Shown here one piece after another: positions 33,324 to 44,905 of a stretch of DNA of 64,000 bases. The first letter of the stretch is position 1. The number at the start of each line of letters is the position of its first letter. Source of the DNA: Chlamydomonas sphaeroides (lineage: Eukaryota; Chlorophyta; Chlorophyceae; Chlamydomonadales; Chlamydomonadaceae); contig BDDC01000154.1 of NCBI GenBank assembly GCA_001662425.1, positions 1-64,000 of the forward strand, given 5' to 3'. The notes under the pieces are model-generated. The model worked only from the letters and a program-made list of their open reading frames with translations, did not search any database and had not been told where the DNA came from. A program made the position numbers and the translations under genes.

Positions 33324-36300
33324 CTAGAACACACTGCCTGCGCTGAACTCCGCCGCGAAGGCCCCGTAGCGCCCGTCCTCCTCCGCCGCCTCCACGCCCT
33401 CGTCTTCATCCTCGTCGTTGAGGCCGGGCAGCTCGTAGCCCTCCAGCGAGGAGGGAATGTCGTCCAGCGTCTGAGAAAGAGGCGGCAGGGCACCCGCGGA
33501 GGTGGGCCGTCAGACATGCAGAGCGGCAGCGCGGCCCGCATGGTTTCGACCCGTGCTCCGGCTGGGCCCCCGCCCGCAGCCAAACGTTCTCGCCGCTCGG
33601 GCCCTGCCCTGTCGCCCTGCTCTGCCCTGCCCTGTCGCCCTGCCTCGTCCCTCCCGGCTCACTTGGCCCATGCTCATCTGCCGCATGCTGCGGCTGCCCG
33701 CGCCCCCGAAGCCGCTGTGGTCGGGCCCCTCTAGCGCCACACTGGTGGTGCTGGCCTCGGAGCGCGCGAACGAGGCGACGCGCTCCTCTGCGGGCGGGGC
33801 ACGGAGCGAGGGGCGCCGCGACGCGCGGCAGGACCAGGTCAGACCGCAGGCGGCAGGCAGCTGCATGCTACATTGCGGTGCAGTACTCCGCTGGCTTCCT
33901 CCCTCGCTGTATCCCTGGGGTCCGCCACAGACCGGCCCCCCATCCTTGGTACCGCCCGGCCCCGCCGCCCGGCACTCACGCCGCCGCATGCTGCTGGTGC
34001 GCGACACCGGCACGGCACTGCCGCCCTCGTGGCTGCGCCGCCGCATGCTCATGCCGCGCTGATTGCGCGATATGGTCGACAGCTCGGGCGCCACCGTGTC
34101 CGCCGCCTCCTTGGCGATCACCTCGCTGCTGCTGTCCTCCACCCGCAGGCCGCCGCCGCCGCTGCCCGCGCCGGGGCTGCTGCTGAGGTTGCTGGCGGCG
34201 CCGCCGGCCGAGGTGACGCCGCCGCCGCCGCTGAAGTAGTGGCCGCCGCTGTCCGAGGGCGGCGAGGTGGACATGCGGGAGACCTGCGAGGTGCGCGACT
34301 GCAGGCGGCGCAGCGGCGGCAGCTGCTGCTGCTGTTGCGCGGCGATCGCCTTCTCGCGCTGCTCCTGCGCTCAGATCCATCGCAACAGCAGGGCGGCAAG
34401 GGATAAAGGGACACGAGCAGGAAGTATGAGCGTTGAGCAAGGGTAATTGCTCAACGCTCAGGTTGTACTACCCGGGCGTATGCTCACGCAAGCTGCTGAC
34501 GGCCCGCGCCAAAGGCACCAAATTGCGCAAACACGAACCCGGGGCCCACAGCCCAGGCCGCACGCACCTGCAGCATGCGCATCTTGGCCTGCACCGCGCT
34601 CTCCACGTCCAGAGGCTCCTGCGATGACCGGAACGACGGCTGCCGCGCCGCAGCCGCCGGCGGCGGCGGGTTGCTGCCGCCCGTTCCGCGAGGCGTGAAG
34701 CCGCTGACGATGACGAGGCCGGGAATGGTGGGCGGTGGCGGCGGCTCATCGGAGCCCGCCTCCGTGGTCTCCACGGTGGTCGCTTCCGAGGTGTCTGAGG
34801 CGCGCGGGTTGCTACCGCCACCGAGCGTGGAGGTGATGAAGAGCCCCGGCGGCGGCGGCGCCGGCGCGGGGCCGCCGCCGCCGACGAGGACCAGGCCCGG
34901 CGGCGGCGGCGCAGGAGCCGGCGGGGTCAAGGAGCTGGTCAGCACGAGCCCCGGCGGCGGCGCAGCCGGGCCTGGCGGCGCGGCGCCGCCGTCGCTGGGC
35001 CCTGGCTCCCGGGCTGCCCGGCTGGCCTCAGCCGCTGGCCCGGGCTGCTGCTGCTGTGGTTGCGGCGGCGGTGGCGCATGTTGCTGCAGCACAGGGCTGT
35101 GGGGCTCGGTGCCGCCGCCGCCAGCAGCTGCCAGGGCCCCCGCGTACGACAGCTCCATGCCCATGGTGGATGACCGTACGGAGTCGTACGCTGGTTGCTG
35201 TTGGTGCTGCGCGGCAGCCGCCTGCTGCGAGGCCTGTGCAGAGGCCGCGTCAGGCGGCGCGCCGCCGCCGCTAATGCCATTGGGCGGGGAGCTTCGCCCG
35301 CTGCCGTAGGGAGACGCGCCCGGCATCTGCTGGGGGCCCGGCGGCGCCACCGGACCGCCCTGGCTGTCGTACATGCCGTGCTGCTGCACGTCGTACTGCT
35401 GCAGGCGCTGCTGCTGCTCCATGTACTGAGGCGGCATCGGAGCGTTCTGCGACTGCCGCCCCTGCAGCTCGCCGCCGCGCTGCTGTTGTTGTTGCTGCTG
35501 CGCCAGGAACATGTCGTGTTCGTACTGCTGCTGCTGTTGTTGATACTGCTGTTGTTGTTGCTGCTGCATGCGCTGTAGCAGCTCCTGCTGCTGGTACCCG
35601 AACGGCGGCGGCTGTTGCTGCTGCTGAGGCTGCTGCCCCCCGAAGAAATGCTGTTGTTGTTGCTGCTGCTGTTGCAGCAGCTGCGCGTGGGTCGGGCTGC
35701 TGCTGTGCGCAACGTACGTCATGTACGGCGCACCGTGGGAGTTTGGATCCGGGGCCAGGACCGGCGGCACTGTCCCTTGCAATGAAAGGCTGCCGGAGCC
35801 GCCGGCCCCAGCAAGGTGGTGCGTGGGCGACTGCTGGTAGGCGTGCTGGTGCTGGTGCGGCGAGAACACGGCCGCCGGGCCTCCGCCTCCGCCAGCGGCC
35901 ACGCTTCCGCCCGCGCCAGGGCTGCGAGGCCCCAGCAGCGCTAGGCTGCGGTCTCGCACCTCCTGCGGCGGCATCGGCATCGGACGTCGAATCCGGATCT
36001 GTGTCTCAGGATCCGGTCCAAAGGTTCAATCTTGCAACCGCCAACGGTCAACCGTCGGTCGCGTTCGTCAGTGCTGTTGCCGCGCTGGCCGTGTCGCAAC
36101 GGCAGCGCTTCCGTGCACGTGATGAATAATCGCTGCAAAGCTGTGCTGCATTGCTGCTAGCTGCCTCTGCCTCCCTTCCGTGATCTGGTCACGCGGGTGC
36201 TGCTCGCCACAGGTGCGGCATGCCCCGGCTCGGCCGGGGCCCCTGGCTGGGCCATCGCGGCCCTTCAAGCGCTCTCGTAGGCGGGCCCCGGCGCGGCCCA

Positions 36301-39300
36301 GCCTTCGCCCTCGGGCCAGCCCTGCGGGGCGGCGCCGGCGGGAGCCCGGGCGAGTCGGACTGGCACCGCGCACCGCGCCGGCCCCTGCCGTGGCCGCCGC
36401 CGCTGCTCCCAGCTGCTTGCTGCTGCGCGCCTCTGCCGCCTAGCGCTGAGCGCGCCCAGCCCGCATGCCTGCTGTGGGTCTGACCGGCTGCTATCCCCAG
36501 TCTCTAGGCCCCACCCTTCCGGTGCCCCGCCCACCTGCATGGCCACCATCCTCCGCCGGAAGTTGTCCTCCTGGGAGGCCACCATGTCCTCCTGCCGCCG
36601 CAGCCGCTCCATGCTGAGGACCAGGCACGAGGGCAGGATACATGGCGCACTCGGTCAGTCAGAAGTCAGCGGCGGGTTAAGAGCTGGACAAGGTCCAGGC
36701 CTTGCCGCTCAGGGCATAATTCAGCTATGGTGCCAAATCCCGGAGCGGCGCAAGGTCCGATGCGGTTGTTGTAGCTGGTGACAGACCCAGGCAAGTCCAG
36801 TTCAAAGTCCAGGCTTGCCATGCAAGGGCAGTGTGCAGTCGGCAAGCGGCGTTCGGCGGCTGGCCTCACCGCTCCATCGTTGGGTCCCGCGGCGCCGCCG
36901 CGATGGGGAACTCCGCCTGCGACAGCGTCGGCGTGCCGCCCGCCGCGCCCGATGAGCCGCCGCCGCTGTGCTGCCACGCCGCCCAGCCGCCGGCGCCGGG
37001 CGCCGAGCCGTGGTGATTGTGGTGGGTCCCGTGGTGGGTGCCGCCGTAGTGGCCGGTGTGGTGCAGCGTGCCGCCCGGGCCGCCGCCCAGCGCCAGCCCC
37101 AAGCTCAGCGCGCTGATGGCGGCAGACGCGGCGCCGGGGCCGGGCCGCTGCCGGCCGGGGCTCAGCGTGATGCTGCGCCGGCCGGGACTGTCAGCGCCTG
37201 TCAATGGCGCGGGTTTAGATACGGATCAGTGCCGCGAAAGAAAGGTGCAATGTTATGGCCGCGCCCCTCTCAACCCAGCACCCATCTTCTTGGGTCAAGC
37301 CCTCGCTGGTCCAGACCCACCTCGGCTGGGCGGCCGCCGCACCGCCGCCTGCATGCGCAACGCCGCCAGCTCCTCCCGCGCGCGCCCCAGCGCCGAGCGC
37401 AGCTCCTGCGTCTCGCGCTCCTGCTGCAGCAGCCGGAAGTGCGCCTCCTCCACGCTGCCCAGCGCGTCCGAGCGCCCCGCCACCGCCTCGTCCATCAGCT
37501 GCTCCACACGGCTCAGCTGGTGGCGCAGGCCGTCGGCCTCGGCACCGGCACCCTGCAGCGCGGCGTGCAGCGCGGCGCGCTCCTGCGGCAGACGAAAAGG
37601 GGGGCAGGATAATGTTGATTGTGGCCTCAATCGTCTCCAAGCGGCGACCAAGCAGTCCCCAACCTCGCACTTTCTCAAATCCCAGCCCGGGGCCTCGGAT
37701 CTCACGTTTTGCAGCACCGCCACCTGTGCGCCCGACTCAGCCGCCTCCTCCTGCGCCTTCTGCAGCTGGGCCATGACCTCCCGGATGTGGCCCGCCGCCG
37801 ACCGCGACGCAACGGCCTCGGCCTGCAAGTGGTGACACGCACAGGGACATGAGCAGATCGGCCAAGCGCATTGGAGTGATACGTATATGAACTCATTTCC
37901 CTGGCGAGGCTTCGGTGTCCAACAGCCCCAACCCGAAGCCCGGGCAGCCGCCTGCCGCCACTCCTTTACCCACATTAAGCATGTTCATGGCGCCCGCCGC
38001 ATTGGCCAGCATTGCATCCGCGCCGTCAGCCGCTGACACAAGCCGCCGCGACAGCTCGTCGCGCGCCGTGGACAGCTCCATGGCCAGCTTCTCGGCCTGC
38101 AGGGAACAGCGTTGCGTTCGTCATAGGTCAGTGCCAGGCGTGGGTGCGAGCGCGAATACCGATGTGTGGCATGACTAGCATCTGGCCAGCAGCCCCACCT
38201 GCAGGCGGCAGACCTCGGCGTCGGCCGCGTGCGCGGCTGCGCGCGCCTCTGCCTCGGCACGCGCGGCCTCCAGGTTGCGCAGGCGGTCCTCCTTGGCGCG
38301 CGCGCCCGCGAGCTCGGCCGTGGCGTCGGAGCGCAGCTCCATGATGCGCGAGCGGTCCATCTGGCGACGGCCAACCAGGAGGCGGTGTCAAGTGTGAAGA
38401 CATGGCATGTGGCGAAGGCAGGGCACGACTGCGCGCCACGCAGCTCTACGCTACGCCCCCGCTGGCCCGGCGCTCCCCGCACCTCAAGCTGCATGCGCTG
38501 CTGCGCCAGGCTGGCCTTGAGCTCCATGTACTCCCGCTCCGCGTCCGCACGCGCCGCCACCTGCGCCTCCGCCGCCGCCTCGGTGGCCTCCGCCAGCCGC
38601 TTCTCGGCCGCCGCCTCGCGCGCCTCCACCGCGCGCTCGCGCAGCTCCAGCGACCGCTCCAGCTGCTTGAGCTGCTCCTGTGGGGCCAGGCGGGAGAAGG
38701 TCGGGGATTGATTACATGTTTGGGGGCCGGGAGCACAAAGGAGAGCAGGGACAAGGGCAGCGAGTCAGGGCCCATGCATGTGGACGTTGTGGACCGCAGC
38801 CGCACCTGTCGGCCGTCCTGGTGCTGCTGCACCTCCGTCTTGGCGTTGCGCATGCGCTCCTCCTCGCGCAGGATGCGCTGCCGGTGCTCGTACGCCACGT
38901 TCTCCACGTCGCGCTGCGCAGGGCGCCGAGGAGCCAAAGCGCAAGCGTCAACACGACCATTGCCGCAAGGCGCACTCGGGCGCCCTTCACTCGCAACGCA
39001 ACTCCTCCGGCCCAGCGCCCTTTCCGGCGCCCTCACCTGCTGCCTGCGCAGCTTGTCCATCATTTCCTCCTCGCGCGTCCGCAGCTTGGCCAGTCGCTCC
39101 CCGTGCAGGCGGTCCAGCTCCAGCCGCTCCGCCTCTAGCGCCCGCCGCGCCTTGGCCGCCTCATCCAGCCGCGCGGCCGCCACCTCCATCTCGCGGATGC
39201 GCTCCACCTGAGCGGCAGGGTAGGGACGAAAGGTTCGAGGACAGCCGTCGCGGCCGCGGTGGGACCGGCGCAACGCAGCAGGCCGGCGGCACGATGAAGA

Positions 39301-40482
39301 CTTGATATTATGAGTACAGGGTGCATTAGAGTCACGCGTTCATGCGCGCCGTCCATGCTCCCGACATTGCGAAAGCTGGAACATGTGGCCGCGTGTGGCC
39401 GCGCACGCGCCGGGCGCAACTGGGAGCTGCCGACGGCCAACCCCGCACCTGGCGCGCCACCTCAGCCGCCGCCTGCTCCTCGATCTCCTGCCGGTACAGC
39501 GCCATCCGCTCCTCCAGGCCCGCGTTGGGCGACAGNNNNNNNNNNGCGCATCTTGGCCTGGTACTCGTCCTCCAGCTGCTTCATGCGCACCTCCAGCTGG
39601 TACCTGGGTAGGATACGGCAAAAAGGAAAGCAGTGAATAAAACAGCGTGGGCGCGCGGGCGCGGCTGGCTGGGCCGGCAGCGTGCTGTCACCCGGCAGGC
39701 CAGTGCCGTGGGTGGGAGCGGGCTGGCCCACCTGTCGCCTCCGACCGTCTGTGTGAATGACTCTGTGCCCCTGGCGGCCGCCGCCTCGGAGATCGCGGAC
39801 ATGAGGTTCAGGATGACGCAGGACTCGGCTGGCGTGGCTATTGTGGTGGGGCGGGCGGGGGCGGGCGAGGGTAAGCAGGGCCTCGAGGCCCAACCCGTGC
39901 CGACAGCCTTGCAGCCCCCCTGATCCCCAGCGATGCCCTGCCTTCCCCGGTGTATCCCCGTTATCACACCATGCGCCTTTGACTTCATATAGGATTGGAA
40001 GAAGCTGGTATCGCGATCAATTTTCAGCACGTCCATGACCTCGTCCTCCGTAAGCAGCGGCCGTGACTCTACGCCCGACTCCTCCTTGAACACGGACAGC
40101 GAGTAGTTGTACTGCACTGTCCGCATGTAGTCAGCAATCATGCTGTTTAGCGCATGTCGCTTCAAGCCCGGCCGGTCGCCGGGGGGCGGGCCCAGCTGTA
40201 CAATCTGTCCCTTCTGTAGCTGCGCCAGTAGCTGTGCCCGAAGTTGAGACTGCAAGTGGGGACGGGGTGAAGTTGCGAACAAGGTCGGCGGAACATGCGA
40301 CGTGCCTGCAAGCCCCTCCGCGACTCGCGCTGGCCCTCAAGCCTTACCTTGACCTGTCCCACCACTCCAGTGCTTTGGAGCTGCCCCAGCATCTTCTTCT
40401 TGAGTCCCGTTGTGTCCAGGCCCGCATCCTCGTCCGCCGGCTCCACCATTCCTGCCGACCGCCCCTGCCTGCTATCAGTCAA
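33324..40482 (-). CDS. OFD1: OFD1-like centriole/basal-body protein (LisH plus coiled coils)
   Basis: Homologue of the oral-facial-digital syndrome 1 protein, which acts at distal centrioles/basal bodies in ciliogenesis. Sixteen exons: 40482-40348, 40249-39984, 39603-39449 (contains 10 N), 39207-39037, 38913-38806, 38677-38483, 38360-38199, 38096-37974, 37822-37706, 37582-37321, 37197-36870, 36613-36535, 35962-34568, 34364-33980, 33787-33663 and 33470-33324; about 1,383 residues. The start may instead be the Met at 40449 (MVEPADEDAG). Exon 2 holds the LisH motif (NSMIADYMRTVQYNYSLSVF, then EESG) and the OFD1-like tail VMDVLKIDRDTSFFQSYM. Exons 3-10 are heptad-type coiled coil rich in Glu, Arg, Ala and Leu. 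Exon 11 has a His/Gly stretch (HHTGHYGGTHHGTHHNHHG). Exon 13 is a single 465-codon exon with poly-Gln runs and PPPPGLVL repeats. The C-terminus is acidic (DEDEDEGVEAAEED). A flagellated alga is expected to need it. Confidence 0.85.
39536..39545. other. 10-N assembly gap inside OFD1-like exon 3
   Basis: The exon frame is kept only if the true gap is 9 bases (or 9 plus a multiple of 3). The homologous stretch in the second copy (around 56407) reads CGCGCCGA between the same flanks, encoding Ser-Ala-Arg in the gene direction. Confidence 0.9.
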
Positions 40483-40986
40483 AGCTCAAAGCTCGTGCTA
40501 CTGCTTTCGCATGGGCTCTGCGGGGTCAACGCCGGTCAAATGTCTGCCCGCGGTAACCGCTCCGTGGCGTAAACAAGCGAACACGCAACGAAGGCAGACG
40601 ACTATGTTCCAAAGGTTGTGCTACATATCAGTGTAGCTCGGGGCCTCGTCGGGCGTCTCTGCAACTCGCCAAGGCGCAACGTGCCGTACCATCCTCCCCT
40701 GTGCCCTCTTCCGGTACCACCGTCGCCGGCGGCCCCTCACACGCCCTTCCTCCTTGTGCTAGACTTTTGCACAAATGTGATCTGCATCTAAGGCGCGCAG
40801 AGTGCCTGCGAACGCCGAACATGTCCACCGTGATAGCGCAGCACCACGAATTCCACCTCTTGACGAATCCATGGCCTGCCTTGCAGCCGTGAGTGCAGGC
40901 CTGGCCTCCTACCCCTGCGGGCCGGCGCCCACGCTCCCACCCAGCCTCCCACGCACGCACCCGCCCCCCTCCCGAACCCGGCGCAC
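40483..40986. other. intergenic region upstream of OFD1-like gene
   Basis: Must include the OFD1 promoter. Most of it aligns with 56890-57240 of copy 2. About 70 bases near 40745-40815 have no counterpart and stand where copy 2 carries the last TPR exon. Confidence 0.5.
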
Positions 40987-42336
40987 CTCGATTCGGCAGC
41001 ACGAACAGCAGCTACGCGAAGCGCCACGACAGCACCGCCGCCGCCGAGGCGTGCATGCCCAAGCCCGCCGCCGCCGCGGCGGTCGCGGTCACGGCACCCG
41101 CCGCCGCGCCGCCGCCCTGTGCCTCACCGCCGACTGCCTGCGCCGGGTCCAGCCGCGCTAGCTTGGCGGCCTCGCGGTAGAGCCCCTCGGCAAAGGTGAC
41201 GCGCGCGGAGCGGGCGAAAGTGTAGCCGAGGAGGGCCAGCAGCGGGGACAGCGCCGCACTGCGCTCGCCGTGCGCGGCTGCGGACCAGGGGGCAGTCGCA
41301 GGGGGGGATGACGTCATGCGAGCCTGAAGCGGGTGCTGTAGGAGTGCGTCACTAGACCCGATCGCGGGCGTTCCCTGCCTGCCCCTGCGCAGCCGGCCCT
41401 GGCGGGCGCCGCCCCGCCTGCACGTCGCCGCCTGCTGCGCCCCCAGCCGGTCCCAGCCATCCCAACCCGCCCACCCTCCGCCGCCTTGAGCGCCGCGCCC
41501 AGCAGGTCCTCGGCACCGCTCCAGTGCTTGGCGCGCATCGCCAGCTGCGCCCGGCCCGCCAGCGCGTCCGCCTCCACCTGCGGCCGCAGCAAGGACCGCC
41601 ACGGAGGCAAGGACCACCACCACAGCTAGGCGCAGCGCCCCATCGATATCGCTGCACTGGCGTGCTGGCGTGTCCGCGGGCGCGGTATCGGCAAACCGCC
41701 CGCGCACGGACCACCCTTCCGGCGCGGCCACACAACTCGCCACCGCCCCACGTCTCCGCGGACGGCAGTAGTGCTCTCATCTTGAGCCGCCAGCCCGGCG
41801 CTTCTGGCGCCGCCATCAGCATGTTCAAGCTTGACACGCGCTACCACACACACCCGCCCAGGTGCTGTCCCTCATACATCTGACATGGGGTTTCATAACG
41901 GTACCATTGGAGCACTGCGGCCCTTCCCACCTCGGACAGATGCTACAGCCACGCGTCCCGTCCGGCAGGGGCCCACAGCCCGCCGCCCTCCGCGCCACCG
42001 CCTCCACCGCGCCGCGCCGCCGCTGCAGCATCCGCCGAAGCAGACATCACGCCGTCCGCACCGCCTTGCCCGCCACCGCCGCCGCCCCCCTCCCGCAGGG
42101 CCTGCAGGAAGCCTAGCTCGTGCGCCGCATCCGCCAGCTCGGGGCTTGCGACCGTCGAGGCAGCGATGCTGCCGGGCTCGGAGCCCAGCGCCCCTGCCAG
42201 CGCGTCGGCGGCCCAGGAAGGCGTGGCCGTGTCCGGAGACGAGGGCGAGGAGGATGTGGAGGAGGGCCCCGAGGCCGAGGCCGAGGCGGCCATGGCCAGC
42301 AGGCCCAGGCTACGGGTGTAGCCCGTGGCTGTGTGC
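40987..42336 (-). pseudogene. TPR-like gene remnant (copy 1), lacking both ends
   Basis: Retains counterparts of exons 5-8 of the intact gene at 57239-60365: about 42336-41899, 41829-41715, 41577-41475 and 41277-40987. Exons 1-4 and the promoter are deleted, as is the last exon. The exon 5 donor is also destroyed: the plus strand reads CATAACGG where copy 2 has CATACCGG, turning GT into TT in the gene direction. In exon 8, two to three codons are missing after AKLARLDP. It should not make the protein. Confidence 0.85.
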
Positions 42337-42346
42337 ACGCCCTCAG

Positions 42347-44396
42347 GCCTGGTGGTCTACTCCGCTTACAGCCCTTCAAAGTACGCCGTCAAGGGCCTGG
42401 CCGACTGCCTGCGCAACTAGGTGCGATGGGGAGGAAAGGGGTGGTGGTTGTGCGGCAACGGTGCAGCGCAGCCGGCATGGGGGGTTGTTGAGGTCCGCTT
42501 TTGAATCTGTCCACTTCTTATGGTTTCCGTGTGCTGTCCTCAGCTCAAGGGCAGCGAGTCAAGGTGTCGCTCGCGCAGCCGCCAGACACCGCCACGCGAG
42601 GCTTCGAGGAGGAAAACAAGAGCAAGGTGGGCACGGGTGTTCACTTCTAGGGTCGTGATAGCGTGCCAGGTGGGCACGGTTGTGTGTCTCGGTTGTGCGC
42701 TGTACGGTGGGCGAGTGGCCGTCTGGGTGTGCGCCCTGGCCGGCCGGCCGTCGCCTAGGCGAAGGCGCAGGCACAGGCGAGATGATCGGAAGGGCTTTGC
42801 CAAGCCAGGGCAGGGGTCAAGGGCCGATTCACTGCAGCGCTGGTCCCTGCCACAATCGCAGCCGCGAGCGCAGCTGCAAGGCCGCTCTCCACTGTGTTGC
42901 GCGTGGCTGTCGTATCCTAGCCGATGGAGTCGGTATGTGTCGAGGCTTCGCTAGTATCGAAGGAAAATGCGGTGGCTGGTTGCGCGTCGCCGTGTTGTGG
43001 CCGCGCGGACTCGCCAGGCGTGAGGCCGCCATGCCCTGCACGCGGCTCGGTAGGCTCGGCACGAAACACACCAAGCTAGCCAGGCAGCGGGTTGGGGCAT
43101 CGCTCGCCCGCGCCACCACTGCAGTGGTGGCAGCTGCCTGGTCGGGCGTGTTGGCAAGCAGGGCCGTGTTTCCGACTGTGCTTCCCGTTGACCTCCTGCG
43201 GCGCCAACGCCAACGCCAACGCCAGCGAGGCAGCCAGGCAGCTGGGCCGAACATCGCTCTCCCACAACTGCTACAACTGCCACAAGTGCCACAACTGCCA
43301 CAACTACCACAACTGCCTGACCGTGTGTCCGCCTGTGCGGGGGCTCGTTCCCTTCGCCCCCCGCGGCCCGGACAGCGTGATGTGTAGTGCAAGGCACCGA
43401 ACCCTGGGTCCGGAAATTCTGCCACGCTGCCCGCGTCCCCCCCTCTGTTCCGCCAGCCGCCCGAGACGAGGGCGATGTCGGAGGCGGGTAGCACCACATT
43501 CGGGCCGCAGCAGGTGGGCGGCTGTGGGGGCGTGGCTGGGGGCAGAGCAGGCAGGGGTCCAGGTGGGCTGGCGGCAGGGCACGCAATGTCGGATGGCAGG
43601 CAAGCGGACGTACTGGCCACACACGCCATCTAGCTTGCGACGACCCCCTATCTACAACCCCCTCCTCCCACTCCCTCAACCCCCGGTGGCGGCTAGCCTT
43701 ATGGCGGGCATCCGCACGGGGGTCTACCTGCTGCCCTGCCCCGACCTGTGGCTGCAGTTCAACGCCATCACCACGCAGGTGCGGCTGCGACTGCATGCGA
43801 GCGGCGACTGTAGCTACGGCTATAGCAGATGCCTCCACATCGACAGCTGGATTGAACATAGCACAAAGTGTATGTTGTGTCGCATACCGGTAGCATCCAA
43901 GGAGAGCAGGATGGGCCTGCAGGACCTTGGCAAGAGAGCCAGGCCGCCGATGCTCGCTCGACGAGGTCCTCATGTAGCCGCAGAGTGCCGCTGGTGATGC
44001 CGTCTGGGAGCGAGCGAGCAGGTTGCGCGGGGTGGCCAGGCGCCAGCACGGCAAACGAGCGGCCGCGCGCCACCCCGCCACCTCGTCCTCTCCCCGGTCG
44101 CTCCGCGTACGTGCCGACGTCCCCCAGCCCCAACCTCTCAACCCAACCTCGCCCCGCCCTTACCCACAGCCCAGGGGCTACCGCCGCGCCCCTTGCCTAG
44201 CATTCTCACGGCAGCGTGCTCGCTCCCTCCCTTCCCGCCCCGTGACGCCATTCCCCCACGCTCCCCATCCTCTCTCCTCCTGCACCAGGGATTGCTGCCT
44301 CGCTCCTTCCCACGCGTGCTGCTCGACATGCTCGCCTCCTTCGTGGGGCTCCTCTTGCCCCTAGGGCTTCGCTTGTGTGCGTGGTGCTTTGCTTGA
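42347..44396 (+). pseudogene. 3-ketodihydrosphingosine reductase remnant (TSC10/KDSR copy 1)
   Basis: Counterparts of exons 4-7 plus the last exon: 42347-42420, 42544-42626, 43457-43513, 43686-43778 and 44289-44396. Exons 1-3, with the NAD(P)-binding motif, are absent. The first remaining exon ends in TAG where copy 2 has GAG (CGC AAC TAG). The next is 83 bases instead of 84, a frameshift near 42553. The acceptor of exon 43686 is CGG instead of CAG. The last exon is open and encodes a hydrophobic tail (LLDMLASFVGLLLPLGLRLC), ending TGA; it shows what lies beyond the window end in copy 2. Confidence 0.9.
43262..43318 (+). repeat. 9-base tandem repeat (ACAACTGCC)n in pseudogene intron
   Basis: About six imperfect units of ACAACTGCC. 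Together with the adjoining GCCAAC units (from 43201) it lies in an insertion absent from copy 2, so it arose or was lost after duplication. Confidence 0.8.
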
Positions 44397-44499
44397 AGCT
44401 GGCACGAGGGTGGGCGATGTCAAGAGAGGTTTTTTTGTGATAAGGCAGGTGTTTGTTCATTTGTAAGAAAAGTGACGAGTAGCACACACGCACGCGGCA

Positions 44500-44905
44500 A
44501 TTGTGTGTGAGACATGAGGCTTTCCAATTGCGGGGTGCGTGGCGGTGGAGTGTAGCGGCAGGGCAGGGGACGGGAGGCGCGGCTGTGTCGGGCGTGTGGG
44601 GTTGCAGGTGCAGTCGAAGATGAGCGGCATGTGTTGCTGGATTGTGTGGCGTACGCGGGCATAAGAGCACAGCTGTGGAACCTGGGTGCTAGCCCGGGTG
44701 ACACTATGTGCGATGTGATGAGTGTTGCGGACCAGGCGGGTTTGGCACGCGTGATTGTCGATATCTGGAATTTGCGTAGGGAATTGCTAGGCGACGACTA
44801 AACAATACCAGGCTTTTGTTATTGGCAGTCCATGAGCCTCCGGGCTCGTTTGGACGTGCAAGCCTGATGAGAAAGGGCTTGTAATCGCTAATCGCTAATC
44901 GTAGC
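44500..44905 (+). mobile_element. non-LTR retrotransposon 3' end (LINE fragment)
   Basis: The plus frame ending at TAA 44799-44801 reads CRACG, then EDERHVLLDCVAYAGIR, the C-x2-C...H...C zinc knuckle with HVLLDC that closes reverse transcriptases of many LINEs. The frame is interrupted upstream by a stop near 44550, so only a 5'-truncated, decayed piece is left. A TGTAA at 44880-44884 and a short 7-base tail repeat (TAATCGC, three units to about 44900) mark the 3' end. The left edge is unclear and may reach the TSC10 remnant stop at 44396. Confidence 0.72.

Larger units (their letters stand above)
39466..44179. repeat. segmental duplication, copy 1
   Basis: Near-identical to 56339-64000 in the same orientation, outside several indels. 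It covers OFD1 exons 1-3, the TPR remnant and the TSC10 remnant. For example, 41345-41830 and 58143-58628 differ at only a few positions. The right boundary given is only where copy 2 meets the window end. Confidence 0.95.
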
